Shown: positions 38,363 to 50,386, numbered from the stretch's first letter. The stretch: 64,000 nucleotides of DNA from Shinella daejeonensis (GCF_024281235.1 NZ_JAHWXY010000003.1:124001-188000), one strand, 5' to 3'. Numbers and translations are program-made. Notes: generated by a model from the letters alone, not told the origin.

Positions 38363-38636
38363 ATCCGTTCCGTTTCGAAGTCGCGCCCGGAAGGAGACCG
38401 GGCGAAAGCGTGCGGTGGTTTTGCGGCAAGGACGGGGGCAAGATCAAGTGTCGCCGCTGCCGCCCTCTTCGCCGCCCTCCTCCCCGATGACCCGCATCGG
38501 TCGAAAATCCGCCGCTTTTGCCCTATCGTTTGCACCCTCGCGCTTCTAAGGTTGCGGAAACGCCAGCGCCCGGATTGACGTCACCGGGGCGAAATGACAG
38601 TTGGACGCAACGCTACTCGTCGAGGACAGGTAAGAC

Positions 38637-39395
38637 ATGAATTTCCGGACATTGCTGACGGTCTCCGCCGCGCTCTCCATCGCCGCCGCAGCCCCCCTTC
38701 CCGCGCTCGCGCTCGACGACATGCAAAAGAAGGAAATGGGCGACTTCATCCGCGAATACATTCTGGAAAACCCGGAAATCCTGCTCGAGGCGCAGGAGGC
38801 CCTGCAACACAAACAGCAGCAGGAGCAACTGGCCAAGGCCGGGCAGAGCATTGCCGACAACCAGAAGGCGATCTTCGCTTCGGATCACGATATCGCTCTT
38901 GGAAATCCCGACGGCGACGTTACCGTCGTCGAGTTCTTCGACTACAACTGCGGCTACTGCAAGCGGGCGCTCTCCGACATGGAGGAAATCCTGAAGAAGG
39001 ACAAGAACGTCCGCTTCGTGCTGAAGGAACTGCCGATTCTCGGCCCCGATTCGCTTGCCGCCCACAAGGTCAGCGCCGCCGTTCGCGACATCGCGCCGGA
39101 AAAATACGGCGCGTTTCATCGCGCCCTCCTGGGCAGCGAAGGCCGCGCCTCGGAGGAAAGCTCGATTGCGGTGGCCGTCGGCCTAGGTCTCGACGAAGCG
39201 GAGATCCGCAAGACGATGCAGGAAAGACCGCATGACGACGCCGTACGCGAGGCCTATTCGCTCGCCAACGACCTCGGCATCACCGGCACGCCGTCCTATG
39301 TCATCGGCCGCGAGACGGTCTTCGGGGCGGTCGGCGCCGAGGAACTGGAGGAAAAGATCGCCAATATCCGGGCCTGCGGCGAGGCGAGCTGCTGA
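38637..39395 (+). CDS. DsbA-family periplasmic thiol oxidoreductase
   Basis: 252 residues with a signal peptide (MNFRTLLTVSAALSIAAAAP, cleavage near ALA). A helical N-terminal segment rich in Gln and Glu (about 27-78) precedes a thioredoxin fold. The active site is CGYC (Cys105, Cys108) in FFDYNCGYCKRAL, and the cis-proline loop is TGTPSYVIG. This resembles Com1/BdbD or ScsC-like proteins, in which the N-terminal segment mediates oligomerisation. Oxidase or isomerase activity cannot be decided. Confidence 0.92.
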   Translation: MNFRTLLTVSAALSIAAAAPLPALALDDMQKKEMGDFIREYILENPEILLEAQEALQHKQQQEQLAKAGQSIADNQKAIFASDHDIALGNPDGDVTVVEFFDYNCGYCKRALSDMEEILKKDKNVRFVLKELPILGPDSLAAHKVSAAVRDIAPEKYGAFHRALLGSEGRASEESSIAVAVGLGLDEAEIRKTMQERPHDDAVREAYSLANDLGITGTPSYVIGRETVFGAVGAEELEEKIANIRACGEASC

Positions 39396-39554
39396 ACGTC
39401 GGCACAATTCCACCCGGCCCCGCCGGAGCGGGCGCAGGTGGCCGCCACTTGTGGACAGACCGCGTCGGCACGCGACGCCGCCGCACGCTTGGGGCTTTCC
39501 CTGCGGGAACCACCGGTCTATAGGTAATCGTCTATCCAGCTTGCGGAATTTCGA

Positions 39555-39995
39555 ATGGTATCCTCCACCGTCTTCGTGCTCAACGGTCCCAATCTGAACG
39601 CGCTCGGCAAACGCGAACCCGGCATCTATGGAAGCCAGACCCTTGCCGATATCGAGGCGCTTTGCCGGACCGAAGGAGAGAAACTGGGTTTCGCCGTCGA
39701 TTTCCGCCAGTCGAACCACGAGGGCGACCTCATCGGCTGGATCCATGAGGCTGGAGACAACGCCATCGGCGTCGCCATCAATGCCGCCGCCTATACGCAC
39801 ACGTCCGTCGCGCTGCACGACGCCATCCGCGCCGTGGGCGTACCGGTGATCGAAGTGCACCTTTCCAATGTGCACGCCCGCGAGGAATTCCGTCACAGAT
39901 CGATGATCGCGCCGGCGGTCAGGGGTGTCATCTGCGGCTTCGGCGCGCATAGCTACATCCTTGCGCTCCAGGCGCTTTCATCCATCACGCGATAA
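39555..39995 (+). CDS. aroQ: 3-dehydroquinate dehydratase, type II
   Basis: Third step of the shikimate pathway. It has 146 residues and forms dodecamers in this family. It begins VFVLNGPNLNALGKREPGIY with catalytic Tyr25, then INAAAYTHTSVALHDA for substrate binding and the catalytic His in EVHLSNVHAREEFR. It lies 23 bp before accB, an arrangement common in alphaproteobacteria. Confidence 0.97.
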   Translation: MVSSTVFVLNGPNLNALGKREPGIYGSQTLADIEALCRTEGEKLGFAVDFRQSNHEGDLIGWIHEAGDNAIGVAINAAAYTHTSVALHDAIRAVGVPVIEVHLSNVHAREEFRHRSMIAPAVRGVICGFGAHSYILALQALSSITR

Positions 39996-40018
39996 CAAGA
40001 ACAAGAGGCTCATTTCCC

Positions 40019-40483
40019 ATGGCTGACAAGAAACAAGGCATCGATCAGGTCCTGATCCGCGATCTCGCCAATATCCTCAACGAGACCGACCTGACCGAAA
40101 TCGAAGTGGAGCAGGACGATCTGCGCATCCGCGTCTCCCGCGCCGGCACGCCGCAATACATGCAGGCGCCCGTGACCGCTTCCTTCGCCGCCCCGCCGCC
40201 GGCCGCAGCCGCACCGGCCGCCGTCCCCGCAGCCGACGCCCGCAACAACAAGAACGCCGTGACCGCGCCGATGGTGGGCACCGCCTATCTCGCTCCGGCT
40301 CCCGGCGCCCGTTCCTTCGTGGAAGTCGGCTCGATCGTCAAGGAGGGGCAAACCATCCTCATCATCGAAGCCATGAAGACCATGAACCAGATTCCCGCGC
40401 CGCGCTCGGGCAAGGTCACGGAGATCCTGATCGAGGACGCCGCTCCGGTCGAATACGGCGAGCCGATGATTGTTATCGAATAA
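40019..40483 (+). CDS. accB: Biotin carboxyl carrier protein of acetyl-CoA carboxylase
   Basis: Carries the biotin that is carboxylated by AccC and then used to make malonyl-CoA. It has 154 residues: a short N-terminal domain, an Ala/Pro-rich linker (about 44-75), and the biotinyl domain with Lys120 in [12 protein letters not shown]. The neighbour accC starts 10 bp downstream. Confidence 0.98.
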   Translation: MADKKQGIDQVLIRDLANILNETDLTEIEVEQDDLRIRVSRAGTPQYMQAPVTASFAAPPPAAAAPAAVPAADARNNKNAVTAPMVGTAYLAPAPGARSFVEVGSIVKEGQTILIIEAMKTMNQIPAPRSGKVTEILIEDAAPVEYGEPMIVIE

Positions 40484-40493
40484 GGCGGGACAG

Positions 40494-41837
40494 ATGATCT
40501 CCAAAATCCTCATTGCCAATCGCGGCGAGATCGCGCTCCGGGTCCTTCGGGCCTGCAAGGAGCTGGGCATCGCCACGGTTGCCGTGCATTCGACGGCCGA
40601 CGCCGACGCCATGCACGTCCGCCTTGCCGACGAAAGCGTCTGCATCGGCCCGCCGCCGTCGCGCGAAAGCTATCTCAACATCCATCAGATCGTCGCGGCC
40701 TGCGAGATCACCGGCGCCGACGCCGTGCATCCGGGCTACGGCTTCCTTTCGGAAAACGCCAAGTTCGCCGAAATCCTCGACGCCCACGGCATCACCTTCA
40801 TCGGCCCGACGGCCGAACATATCCGCATCATGGGCGACAAGATCACCGCCAAGAAGACGGCGGAGGAACTCGGCATCCCCGTGGTGCCCGGTTCCGACGG
40901 CGAGGTCCTGCCGGAAAACGCGCTCGAGATCGCCCGGGAGATCGGCTTTCCCGTGCTGATCAAGGCCACCGCCGGCGGCGGCGGACGCGGCATGAAGGTG
41001 GCGAAAACCGAAGCCGATCTGGAGGAAGCGGTCTCCACCGCCCGCTCCGAGGCGCTGGCCGCCTTCGGCAACGATGCCGTCTACATGGAAAAATATCTCG
41101 GCAAGCCCCGCCATATCGAAGTGCAGGTGATCGGTGACGGCGAAGGCGACGCCATCCACCTCGGCGAACGCGACTGCTCCTTGCAGCGCCGCCACCAGAA
41201 GGTCTGGGAGGAAGCCAATTCCCCTGCCCTGAATGTCGAACAGCGCATGAGGATCGGTCAGATCTGCGCCGACGCCATGAAGAAGCTGAAGTATCGCGGC
41301 GCCGGCACGGTCGAGTTTCTCTACGAGAACGGCGAATTCTATTTCATCGAGATGAATACCCGCCTGCAGGTGGAGCATCCGATCACCGAAGCCATCACCG
41401 GCATCGACCTGGTGCATGAACAGATCCGCGTCGCTTCGGGCGCCGGCCTGTCCGTCCGCCAGGAGGATGTGGTCTTTTCCGGCCATGCCATCGAATGCCG
41501 CATCAATGCGGAAGACCCGCGCACCTTCGTTCCCTCACCGGGCACGATCACCCATTTCCATGCGCCGGGCGGGCTTGGCGTGCGTGTCGATTCGGGCGCC
41601 TATCAGGGCTATCGCATCCCCCCCTATTACGACAGCCTCATCGGCAAGCTGATCGTGCACGGGCGCACGCGCGTCGAGTGCATGATGCGGCTGCGGCGGG
41701 TGCTCGACGAATTCGTCATCGACGGCATCAAGACGACCCTGCCGCTGTTTCAGGACCTGATCGCCAATCAGGACATCGCCAACGGCGACTATGACATCCA
41801 CTGGCTGGAAGACTATCTGGCCAGAACCAGCGCCTGA
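40494..41837 (+). CDS. accC: Biotin carboxylase of acetyl-CoA carboxylase
   Basis: ATP-grasp enzyme that carboxylates biotin on AccB. It has 447 residues from the ATG at 40494 ([20 protein letters not shown]), with AAGGCGGG upstream. Motifs: GGGGRGMKV for [25 protein letters not shown] and [16 protein letters not shown]. The next gene, aat, starts 15 bp downstream in the same unit. Confidence 0.98.
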   Translation: MISKILIANRGEIALRVLRACKELGIATVAVHSTADADAMHVRLADESVCIGPPPSRESYLNIHQIVAACEITGADAVHPGYGFLSENAKFAEILDAHGITFIGPTAEHIRIMGDKITAKKTAEELGIPVVPGSDGEVLPENALEIAREIGFPVLIKATAGGGGRGMKVAKTEADLEEAVSTARSEALAAFGNDAVYMEKYLGKPRHIEVQVIGDGEGDAIHLGERDCSLQRRHQKVWEEANSPALNVEQRMRIGQICADAMKKLKYRGAGTVEFLYENGEFYFIEMNTRLQVEHPITEAITGIDLVHEQIRVASGAGLSVRQEDVVFSGHAIECRINAEDPRTFVPSPGTITHFHAPGGLGVRVDSGAYQGYRIPPYYDSLIGKLIVHGRTRVECMMRLRRVLDEFVIDGIKTTLPLFQDLIANQDIANGDYDIHWLEDYLARTSA

Positions 41838-41852
41838 GGAGGTCGGCTCGCG

Positions 41853-42470
41853 ATGGCAGGGCGGCGGCGCAGACGGAACCCGGAGATCACGCCGGAGCTT
41901 CTGCTGCGCGCCTATTCCATCGGGCTCTTCCCGATGGCCGATTCGGCGGACGACCCGGAACTCTTCTGGGTCGATCCGGATATGCGCGGGATCATTCCGC
42001 TCGACGGGTTCCATGTTCCCCGCAGCCTCGCCCGGACGATCCGCCGGAAGCCTTTCGATATCCGCTTCGACACCGCCTTCGACGCGGTGATCGCCGCCTG
42101 CGCGGCGGCGGCGCCCAACCGTCCCACGACCTGGATCAACACGCCGATCAGATCGCTTTATTCCACGCTGCACCGCCTCGGCCACGCGCATTCCGTGGAG
42201 GCCTTCGAGGGCGACGAACTGGTCGGCGGGCTTTACGGCGTGTCGCTCGGCGCGGCATTCTTCGGGGAAAGCATGTTTTCCCGCCGCACCGACGCCTCCA
42301 AGATCTGCCTCGTCCATCTGGTCGAAAGGCTGAAGGCGCGGGGATTCCGGCTGCTCGACACGCAGTTCACCACCGAGCATCTCAAGACGTTCGGCGCCAT
42401 CGACGTTCCGAAGGCCGATTACGAGGATCTTCTGGCCAATGCGGTCGCCTCGCCGCATCTGCCGTTCTGA
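41853..42470 (+). CDS. aat: Leucyl/phenylalanyl-tRNA-protein transferase
   Basis: Adds Leu or Phe to proteins with N-terminal Arg or Lys, marking them for ClpSAP degradation (N-degron pathway). It has 205 residues with family motifs [38 protein letters not shown] and [16 protein letters not shown]. It is the last gene of aroQ-accB-accC-aat and converges with the DUF2155 gene. Confidence 0.96.
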   Translation: MAGRRRRRNPEITPELLLRAYSIGLFPMADSADDPELFWVDPDMRGIIPLDGFHVPRSLARTIRRKPFDIRFDTAFDAVIAACAAAAPNRPTTWINTPIRSLYSTLHRLGHAHSVEAFEGDELVGGLYGVSLGAAFFGESMFSRRTDASKICLVHLVERLKARGFRLLDTQFTTEHLKTFGAIDVPKADYEDLLANAVASPHLPF

Positions 42471-42525
42471 GCGGCGGCAACCAGCGTCATCGCCCCTCGG
42501 GGTCTACGGAAAAGAAAGAGCCCGC

Positions 42526-42969
42526 CTATTCCGCCGTATCGTCCGGCGGCGGCACATCCGACGTTGCCTTGCATTCGGTGAGCCACACGTCATAGACGGG
42601 GTGCTCGACCGCATTCAGGCCCGGGCTGTCGGCGAACATCCAGCCGGTGAAGATGCGGCGGATCTTGCGGTCGAGGGTAATCTCGTCGACCTCGATAAAG
42701 CTGGTGATCTTCTGCGCTTCCGTATCGTCGCGGCTGTAGCAGACGCGCGGCGTGACCTGAAGCGCGCCGAACTGCACCGTTTCTCCGACATAGACGTCGA
42801 AGCTGGTGATGCGGCCCGTGATCTTGTCGATGCCGGAGAAGACGGCGACGGGATTCTCGATCCGCGCGGCATCCGAGACCGCCGGCAGGGCGGTCATCGC
42901 CGCCACGGCGAGAACGGCCGGAAGAAGCCGTCTTCCGGCGTTGACCAGCGAAATCCCGAATGTCATCAA
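42526..42969 (-). CDS. DUF2155 domain protein, exported
   Basis: 147 residues with a signal peptide ending near SDA (about residue 34). The body reads FDVYVGETVQFGALQVTPRV, then CYSR and a conserved FTGWMFADSPGLNAVEHPVYDVWLTEC; this is the DUF2155 pattern, found mainly in alphaproteobacteria and of unknown function. Two cysteines could form a disulfide in the periplasm. It lies 73 bp after the NDUFA12 gene, as often seen in this group. Confidence 0.88.
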   Translation of the reverse strand: MMTFGISLVNAGRRLLPAVLAVAAMTALPAVSDAARIENPVAVFSGIDKITGRITSFDVYVGETVQFGALQVTPRVCYSRDDTEAQKITSFIEVDEITLDRKIRRIFTGWMFADSPGLNAVEHPVYDVWLTECKATSDVPPPDDTAE

Positions 42970-43042
42970 GCCGTCTCCTGCGATCCGTACCGACGCGACG
43001 CCGGGCTGTCAGCGCTACCGGCGAAATGTGGCCAAATCGGTG

Positions 43043-43438
43043 TCAGTTACCCGGCGTCCAGGCGTTATAATCGCCGGTCACCCGCGGGCGTTCGCCGGCG
43101 GCGGCGATGGAACCCGGCGGACGGTAGGCCTGCGCGGTTCCGGTTGCATTGGGGCGATGCGCTTTCTGCCACTCGCGCGCCTCGTAGCGCTCATCGACCG
43201 GCGGCACGTCCGTGCGGTGGTGCATCCAGCCGTGCCATTCGGCCGCGATGGCGGAGGCGTCGGCATAGCCCTTATAAACGACCCAGCGGCGCGTGCGCCC
43301 CTCGGAATCCTTGCCGCCCTGGTAATAGACGTTGCCGAATTCGTCCTGGCCGACCCGGGTTCCGAAACGCCAGGTATGGAAGCGGGTCCCGATCGTCTGA
43401 CCGTTCCACCAGGTGAAGATCTGCGTGAGAAGGCTCAT
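43043..43438 (-). CDS. NDUFA12-family supernumerary subunit of complex I
   Basis: 131 residues from the ATG at 43438 (MSLLTQIFTWWNGQTIGTRF). Hallmarks are GNVYYQGGKDSEGRTRRWVVYKG, then EWHGWMHHRTDVPP, the pattern of NDUFA12/B17.2. This is one of the few accessory subunits shared by mitochondrial and alphaproteobacterial complex I. It is encoded away from the main nuo genes. The product should be peripheral to the membrane arm junction on the cytoplasmic side. Confidence 0.93.
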   Translation of the reverse strand: MSLLTQIFTWWNGQTIGTRFHTWRFGTRVGQDEFGNVYYQGGKDSEGRTRRWVVYKGYADASAIAAEWHGWMHHRTDVPPVDERYEAREWQKAHRPNATGTAQAYRPPGSIAAAGERPRVTGDYNAWTPGN

Positions 43439-43564
43439 GGGCGCGTGTCCTTGGCATGATCGCGCGGGCACGGGACCCGCGACGGAATTTCCCCCGCTTA
43501 TGGCGCGGCGTGTCCGGAATGTCCAGCGTTTCCGCCGCCTGCCCCCGCGCCTTTTCGTCCCCTC

Positions 43565-44065
43565 TCAGACGGCCAGCGGCTTTTCGTATACATGTAGCGG
43601 CACATCGGAAAAATCGTCCACGCTATGCCGCGCCTCTCCGACCTTGACGAAGCCGTGGGCGATATAGAAGGCGATCGCTGCGGGGTTGCGCGGATCGACC
43701 TCCAACCGCATGGCGCTGGCGTCGGGAAAGCAGGTTTCGAGTTCCGCGAAGATGTCCCGGCCGATCCCCTGCCTCTGGTATTTTGGCGACACATAGAGCT
43801 GATGCAGGAAAATGGTCTTCGCCTCGCCCTTCAAGGGTGCGGCATAGCCCATGCCGGTGATCTCGACGCCGTTGTCGGCGACGACGAATTCTCCATCTTT
43901 CCGGTCGAGCCGCGCTTTCAACGCCGGCACTGAATACCAGCGGGCGACGACCGCGCTCACCTTCTCCGCACCGTAAAGCGCATCGTAACTGGCGTGCCAT
44001 GTCTCCGCCAGAAGCACACTGACCTTCGCCAGATCGGGTTGCGACGCCGTACGGACAAAGAACAT
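43565..44065 (-). CDS. GNAT-family N-acetyltransferase
   Basis: 166 residues. The acetyl-CoA-binding motif A reads LYVSPKYQRQGIGRDIFAEL, preceded by a strand KTIFLHQ and followed by RLEVDPRNPAAIAFYIAHGF (motif B). The substrate is unknown. It lies just downstream of gatB on the same strand. Confidence 0.88.
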   Translation of the reverse strand: MFFVRTASQPDLAKVSVLLAETWHASYDALYGAEKVSAVVARWYSVPALKARLDRKDGEFVVADNGVEITGMGYAAPLKGEAKTIFLHQLYVSPKYQRQGIGRDIFAELETCFPDASAMRLEVDPRNPAAIAFYIAHGFVKVGEARHSVDDFSDVPLHVYEKPLAV

Positions 44066-44128
44066 GGAAGGGCCTTTCGTTGATGCGGCTTGCGGCGAAA
44101 AGCACGCCGCAGGCTTGCCCGGCGTCCG

Positions 44129-45631
44129 CTACTCGTCGATACCGAGCTTGGTCTTGACGAGCGTCTGGACAGCCTGCGGATTGGCCTTTCCGCCCGTCGC
44201 CTTCATCACCTGGCCGACGAACCAGCCGGCAAGCGCCGGCTTCGCCTTGACCTTCTCGACCTGTTCGGGGTTGGCGGCGATGATCTCGTCCACCGCCTTT
44301 TCGATCGCGCCGGTGTCCGTCACCTGCTTCATGCCTCGCGCCTCGACGATCGCTGCCGGGTCGCCACCCTCGTTCCAGACGATTTCGAACAGATCCTTGG
44401 CGATCTTGCCTGAAATCGTCCCGTCCTTGATCAGGTCGATGATACCGCCGAGCTGGGCCGGGGAAACCGGAGTCTCTTCAATGGCTTTGCCGTCTTTGTT
44501 CAAGGCGCCCAGCAAGTCGTTGATAACCCAGTTGGCGGCAATCTTGCCGTCGCGTCCGGCGGCCACGACCTCGTAATAGTCGGCAATCGCCTTTTCCGAA
44601 ACGAGCACCGAGGCGTCATAGACGGAAAGGCCGAGATCCTTGACGAAGCGGGTCTTCTTGTCGTCCGGCAGTTCCGGCAGGTCGGCAAGCAGCCTGCCGA
44701 CGAATTCATTGTCGAATTCCAGCGGCAGGAGATCCGGATCGGGGAAATACCGATAATCATGCGCGTCTTCCTTCGAGCGCATGGAGCGCGTCTCGCCCTT
44801 GCCGGGATCGAAAAGACGGGTTTCCTGATCGATGACGCCGCCATCCTCCAGAATGCCGATCTGGCGGCGGGCTTCATATTCGATTGCCTGACCGATGAAA
44901 CGGATGGAGTTGACGTTCTTGATCTCGCAACGCGTGCCGAAGGGCTCGCCCGGACGGCGCACCGAGACGTTGACGTCGGCGCGCATGGAACCTTCGTCCA
45001 TATTGCCGTCGCAGGTGCCGAGATAGCGCACGATGGAGCGCAGCTTCGTCATATAGGCCTTGGCCTCGTCCGACGAGCGCATATCCGGCTTGGAGACGAT
45101 CTCCATCAGCGCCACGCCCGACCGGTTGAGATCGACATAGGACATCGTCGGATGCTGGTCGTGCATCGACTTGCCGGCGTCCTGCTCCAGATGCAGCCGC
45201 TCGATGCCGATCTCGATATCCTCGAAGTGCCCCTGACGATCCGGGCCGAGCGAGATCACGATCTTGCCCTCCCCGACAATCGGGTCCTTGAACTGGGAAA
45301 TCTGGTAGCCCTGCGGCAGGTCCGGATAAAAATAGTTCTTGCGGTCGAAGATCGAGCGATGATTGATCTCAGCCTTCAGGCCGAGACCGGTGCGCACCGC
45401 CTGTTTCACGCATTCCTCGTTGATGACCGGCAGCATGCCGGGCATGGCGGCGTCGACCAGCGAGACATTGGCGTTGGGAGCCTTGCCGAATTCGGTCGAC
45501 GCGCCGGAGAAAAGCTTGGAACTGGAAAGAACCTGCGCATGCACCTCCATGCCGATGATCACTTCCCAGTCGCCAGTTGCGCCGGGAATCAAACGTTTCG
45601 GATCGGGAGTGCGGACGTCGACGAGGGTCAT
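44129..45631 (-). CDS. gatB: Asp/Glu-tRNA amidotransferase subunit B
   Basis: Subunit of GatCAB, which converts Glu-tRNA(Gln) or Asp-tRNA(Asn) to the amidated form. It has 500 residues from the ATG at 45631 ([20 protein letters not shown]); the frame extends further but without homology. Motifs: [28 protein letters not shown], and [20 protein letters not shown]. The C-terminal YqeY-like tail ends [17 protein letters not shown] gene separates it from gatA. Confidence 0.97.
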   Translation of the reverse strand: MTLVDVRTPDPKRLIPGATGDWEVIIGMEVHAQVLSSSKLFSGASTEFGKAPNANVSLVDAAMPGMLPVINEECVKQAVRTGLGLKAEINHRSIFDRKNYFYPDLPQGYQISQFKDPIVGEGKIVISLGPDRQGHFEDIEIGIERLHLEQDAGKSMHDQHPTMSYVDLNRSGVALMEIVSKPDMRSSDEAKAYMTKLRSIVRYLGTCDGNMDEGSMRADVNVSVRRPGEPFGTRCEIKNVNSIRFIGQAIEYEARRQIGILEDGGVIDQETRLFDPGKGETRSMRSKEDAHDYRYFPDPDLLPLEFDNEFVGRLLADLPELPDDKKTRFVKDLGLSVYDASVLVSEKAIADYYEVVAAGRDGKIAANWVINDLLGALNKDGKAIEETPVSPAQLGGIIDLIKDGTISGKIAKDLFEIVWNEGGDPAAIVEARGMKQVTDTGAIEKAVDEIIAANPEQVEKVKAKPALAGWFVGQVMKATGGKANPQAVQTLVKTKLGIDE

Positions 45632-45716
45632 GGGATGCTCTTTGGAAAGCTTCGGATTTGCCTGCTTCGGTAGAACATATGGCCGGCGCGTGCAAGGCTT
45701 TGCCGGTCCCTCCGTC

Positions 45717-46229
45717 TCAGAAGCCGCCGGGTCCGTATCCGTCCGTGCGCTCCTGGCGCAACCAGCGGCGCAGGCCGATCGATTCGATATCCCGGTCGAG
45801 ACGGGCGGACCACGCGACCGACAGCCAATGCACCTGATAATCCCGATTGCGGAAGAAGCGGACGGCGGCCTCGTTGCGGGCATGGGTCTGGAGGCGCACG
45901 GCGTCGTGACCGGCCGCCGCGATATCCGCCTCCAGCGCGCCGAGCAGCGCACCGCCGACCCCTGCGCCCTGCCGGCCTGGATCGACCCAAAGATCGGTGA
46001 TCTCGTCGTCTAGCGCCTCGCGCGCGCCCCAGCCGGCGATCACGCCCGACTGTTCGGCCACGGTGACCTGCAACCAGTGATCGACGAGAAAACGGCGGAA
46101 GGCAAGCAGCGCGTTTTCCCGCAACGCCGCAAGGTCGGTAACGCCGGCTGCGGCCTGCGCCCAGGCCGCAATGCCGATCGCGACCAGCAGGGGAACATCG
46201 TCCGCGCGCGCGTTGCGGGTGACGATCAT
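45717..46229 (-). CDS. GNAT-family N-acetyltransferase
   Basis: 170 residues from the ATG at 46229 ([20 protein letters not shown]). Motif A reads [20 protein letters not shown], and [20 protein letters not shown] corresponds to motif B. Substrate unknown. It lies between gatA and gatB on the same strand, 43 bp after gatA. Confidence 0.88.
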   Translation of the reverse strand: MIVTRNARADDVPLLVAIGIAAWAQAAAGVTDLAALRENALLAFRRFLVDHWLQVTVAEQSGVIAGWGAREALDDEITDLWVDPGRQGAGVGGALLGALEADIAAAGHDAVRLQTHARNEAAVRFFRNRDYQVHWLSVAWSARLDRDIESIGLRRWLRQERTDGYGPGGF

Positions 46230-46272
46230 GACGCCGGACCCCGCTGGCGCCCTCTGGCCCCGATGCGCTTTG

Positions 46273-47754
<1,482 letters not shown>

Positions 47755-47783
47755 GGGGACTTCTTTCGAATACGGTCGGCTCT

Positions 47784-47884
47784 GGAGCGGTTCCGGTTTT
47801 CACAGGTTCGGCAGAACCGCTCCATCTCTTTGTCTTAGCCGCATTTCCGGACGCAAAACCGTTTCACACTTTTGCTGGAAATGC
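47784..47884. repeat. RIME-like composite of two palindromes, gatC-gatA intergenic
   Basis: Palindrome 1 (47784-47823) has arms GGAGCGGTTC and GAACCGCTCC. Palindrome 2 (47841-47884) has outer arms GCATTTCC and GGAAATGC and inner arms GCAAAA and TTTTGC. Total length is 101 bp. Palindrome 2 is shared with copies at 12666-12711 and 61864-61907. Two palindromes in about 100 bp match the described form of Rhizobium-specific intergenic mosaic elements. Confidence 0.75.
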
Positions 47885-47904
47885 TTTGAGGCGGTTTTGA
47901 CGCT

Positions 47905-48192
47905 TTACTCGACCACCTTGGGAACCAGGAAGAAGTTGCGGTCGGAAACCGGCGCATTGGCGACGATATCGTCGGCAATTCCGCCGTCGGCGACGACGTC
48001 CCGGCGCTCCCGCATCGCCATGGGCATAACCGAGGTCATGGGCTCGACGCCCTCGATATTCACTTCGGAAAGCTGCTCGACGAAGCCGAGGATGCCGTTC
48101 AGTTCGCCAGTCATGCGGCTCGCCTCCTCCTCGCTGACAGCGATGCGGGCAAGACGCGCGACGCGTTTCACGGTGTCGATATCTACGGACAT
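47905..48192 (-). CDS. gatC: Asp/Glu-tRNA amidotransferase subunit C
   Basis: Small subunit that holds GatA and GatB together. It has 95 residues from the ATG at 48192 ([20 protein letters not shown]) and contains [16 protein letters not shown] and the C-terminal [14 protein letters not shown]. It precedes gatA; the palindromic element between them may affect relative expression. Confidence 0.96.
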   Translation of the reverse strand: MSVDIDTVKRVARLARIAVSEEEASRMTGELNGILGFVEQLSEVNIEGVEPMTSVMPMAMRERRDVVADGGIADDIVANAPVSDRNFFLVPKVVE

Positions 48193-48296
48193 GAATGGTC
48201 TCCGATCGGAAATTTCCTCTCCGCTATACTGACCAAGCCGAGGGGGCGCAACGGGGGAGTGCCCGGATTGCGCCATCCCTTCCGTTTTCTGCCGGT

Positions 48297-49001
48297 TCAG
48301 CGCAGGAGCGTATCTCCGACGCGCGGAACCTCCACCTTCGACGAATTCCCGTCCATGGCGGCAAGGAATGTGTCGGCGGTCTTCTCGATGATGCCGAAGG
48401 AGCCGTAATGGCAGGGGATGATCGTGCGGAAGGAGAAGAAGCGCTGGCAGGCGAGCGCCGCCACCGCACCGCCCATGGTGAAGCGGTCGCCGATCGGCAC
48501 GAGGCCGATCTCCGGCTGGTGCAGTTCGTTGATCAGGCCCATATCGGAGAAGATATCGGTATCGCCCATGTGGTAGAGCGTCGGCTCGTCCTCGATATGC
48601 AGCACGAGGCCGTTGGCGTTGCCGAGCGAATGGGAGACGCCGTCCTCGGTGATCTGGGCGGAAGAATGCAGCGCATTGACGAAGGTGGTGGAAAATCCGT
48701 CATAGTGGACCGTGCCGCCGGTATTGCCCATGTCGACGTTCTCCACCCCTTTCGAACCGAGCCAGGCGGCCAGATCCGCATTGGCGAGCACCGTCGCGCC
48801 GGTCTCCCCGGCGATCCGGATCGTGTCCCCGACGTGGTCGCCATGGCCGTGGGTGAGCAGAACATGCGTCAGATCCGCCACCGCATCCTTGCGGGTCGAT
48901 TCGTCGAAGGCCGGATTGCCCGTGAAGAAGGGATCGATCAGGATCCTGGCTTTCGCGGTTTCGATGCGGAAGGCGGAATGGCCGAGCCAGGTAATTTTCA
49001 T
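48297..49001 (-). CDS. Metal-dependent hydrolase of the UPF0173 family
   Basis: 234 residues of the metallo-beta-lactamase fold. Metal ligands are visible in [11 protein letters not shown] (HxHxDH), in [15 protein letters not shown] and [11 protein letters not shown] (Asp), and in [10 protein letters not shown] (His). Family members are usually annotated as metal-dependent hydrolases without a known substrate. It lies 104 bp before gatC on the same strand. Confidence 0.92.
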   Translation of the reverse strand: MKITWLGHSAFRIETAKARILIDPFFTGNPAFDESTRKDAVADLTHVLLTHGHGDHVGDTIRIAGETGATVLANADLAAWLGSKGVENVDMGNTGGTVHYDGFSTTFVNALHSSAQITEDGVSHSLGNANGLVLHIEDEPTLYHMGDTDIFSDMGLINELHQPEIGLVPIGDRFTMGGAVAALACQRFFSFRTIIPCHYGSFGIIEKTADTFLAAMDGNSSKVEVPRVGDTLLR

Positions 49002-49145
49002 GGATGGTCTCCTGTTTGTCCTCGCGAGACATTATAGAGCAGGCGAAGGGCGTTTCCATCCGCGGCCGGATCGTTATAAGCGGAACGTTCCAAACCAAGC
49101 AACGCCGGCCCCGGCCGGCCGCCGCCGACCATGTGAGGAGAGATC

Positions 49146-49442
49146 ATGAGCGACGACGACTATGTTTACGACGAAGCGACCGGCGAATGGCGCCCGGCTT
49201 CGGAAATCGCTGCCGAACGCGCGGCGCAGAATACGGTGCGCGACGCCGCCGGCAACACGCTTGCCGACGGCGATTCGGTGGTCCTCGTCAAGGACCTGAA
49301 GGTGAAGGGCGCCGGCCAGACGCTGAAGCAGGGCACGGTGATCCGCTCGATACGCCTCACCGACAATCCCGAGGAAATCGACTGCCGCCATGATACGATC
49401 AGGGGGCTGGTGCTACGCACCGAATTCGTGCGCAAGCGCTGA
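49146..49442 (+). CDS. PhnA-like (alkylphosphonate utilisation-type) protein
   Basis: 98 residues matching the C-terminal PhnA domain: [20 protein letters not shown], then [20 protein letters not shown] and [18 protein letters not shown]. The zinc ribbon found at the N-terminus of longer PhnA proteins is absent; residues 4-40 are acidic instead. Despite the name, a role in phosphonate use is not supported for most members. A GAGGAGA ribosome-binding site precedes the ATG. Confidence 0.85.
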   Translation: MSDDDYVYDEATGEWRPASEIAAERAAQNTVRDAAGNTLADGDSVVLVKDLKVKGAGQTLKQGTVIRSIRLTDNPEEIDCRHDTIRGLVLRTEFVRKR

Positions 49443-49467
49443 CCCTCGTCCACGCAAGGCTCCGTTC

Positions 49468-49959
49468 ATGACGACACTGACGCTGGAAGAACTGGCCGGG
49501 GTCCTTAGGCCCGGCCAACCGATCGCCGGCCTCGACCTCGGCACCAAGACCATCGGGCTGTCGGTTTCCGATCTCGGGCGGCGGCTCGCCACACCGCGGC
49601 CGGTGCTGAAACGGGTGAAGTTCACGCAGGATGCCGAGGCCCTGCTGGCCTTTGCGGCCCGCGAACGGATCGTTGCCTTCGTGATCGGCCTGCCGGTCAA
49701 TATGGACGGCTCTTCCGGCCCGCGCGTCCAGGCCACCCGCGCCTTCGTCCGCTCGATGGCGGAGAAGACCGATATTCCCTTCACCTTCTGGGACGAGCGG
49801 CTTTCGACGGTCGCCGCCGAGCGCACACTGATCGAGATGGACGTATCGCGGAGGAAGCGGGCCGAGCGGATCGATTCGGCGGCCGCCTCCTTCATCCTTC
49901 AGGGTGCGCTTGACAGACTGTCCCTGCTCGCGGCGACGGCCGAGGACGACGACGCCTGA
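49468..49959 (+). CDS. ruvX: RuvX/YqgF-family Holliday junction resolvase-like protein
   Basis: RNase H-like protein, linked to pre-16S rRNA 5'-end processing and proposed as a Holliday junction resolvase. It has 163 residues from the ATG at 49468. Motifs: [15 protein letters not shown] (catalytic Asp), [29 protein letters not shown] and the late [13 protein letters not shown] with another Asp. Its 3' end overlaps the convergent DUF6105 gene by 61 bp. Confidence 0.94.
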   Translation: MTTLTLEELAGVLRPGQPIAGLDLGTKTIGLSVSDLGRRLATPRPVLKRVKFTQDAEALLAFAARERIVAFVIGLPVNMDGSSGPRVQATRAFVRSMAEKTDIPFTFWDERLSTVAAERTLIEMDVSRRKRAERIDSAAASFILQGALDRLSLLAATAEDDDA

Positions 49960-50231
49960 CGGCGTTCCCGCCACCAGGCGGCGATCTTCCGGCGACGGCG
50001 GAAGACGATGAGGCCGAGCACCAGGAAACTGTCGACGACGATCGCGCGCGCGACCAACGGCGGCAGGTCCTGCGGCGGGATGCCCAGAATATTGCCGTAG
50101 ATCCGAAACACCAGATCATGCGTCTCGCGCGTCAGCATGAAGAAGCCGAAGTTCATGTCGTAATAGGACAGGCCGTACCAGCCGCCCAGAAAGGCGACCG
50201 GCATCGCCCAGAGGAAGAGGAACCACTTCAT
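49899..50231 (-). CDS. DUF6105-like small membrane protein
   Basis: 110 residues. One membrane segment covers about residues 3-24 ([20 protein letters not shown]) and a second about 64-80 ([15 protein letters not shown]), followed by an Arg-rich, cytoplasmic-looking stretch and a Ser/Ala tail. I associate this pattern with DUF6105, a Rhizobiaceae family of unknown function. Its start overlaps the stop of the next small gene by 4 bp (ATGA), so translation is coupled. It overlaps ruvX on the opposite strand. Confidence 0.75.
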   Translation of the reverse strand: MKWFLFLWAMPVAFLGGWYGLSYYDMNFGFFMLTRETHDLVFRIYGNILGIPPQDLPPLVARAIVVDSFLVLGLIVFRRRRKIAAWWRERRQASSSSAVAASRDSLSSAP

Positions 50232-50386
50232 GCCGCCCTCCGGCTCAGCGTCATGAAGTCGCCGACGACGAAGACCGCCGCGCTCACCGCCAGCCCCGCC
50301 GAAAGAACGAGGAGCGGCACCGTGATATCCAGCGCCAAAGAGGCGAAAAGGGTCGTCATGACCGATATACGGGCCATTCTGGCCAT
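50228..50386 (-). CDS. Very small membrane protein of unknown function
   Basis: About 52 residues from the ATG at 50386, or 43 from the in-frame ATG at 50359. It has a single long hydrophobic segment (LDITVPLLVLSAGLAVSAAV) and ends [13 protein letters not shown]. The stop overlaps the start of the DUF6105-like gene (ATGA), which supports that it is a real gene in a two-gene unit. The ribosome-binding site is weak, so the start is uncertain. Confidence 0.6.
   Translation of the reverse strand: MARMARISVMTTLFASLALDITVPLLVLSAGLAVSAAVFVVGDFMTLSRRAA

Noticed and set aside
43565-46229. The two acetyltransferase genes around gatB as part of a tRNA-modification system with GatCAB
   Set aside because: Proximity alone supports it. 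Both are ordinary GNAT proteins without a known tRNA-related motif.
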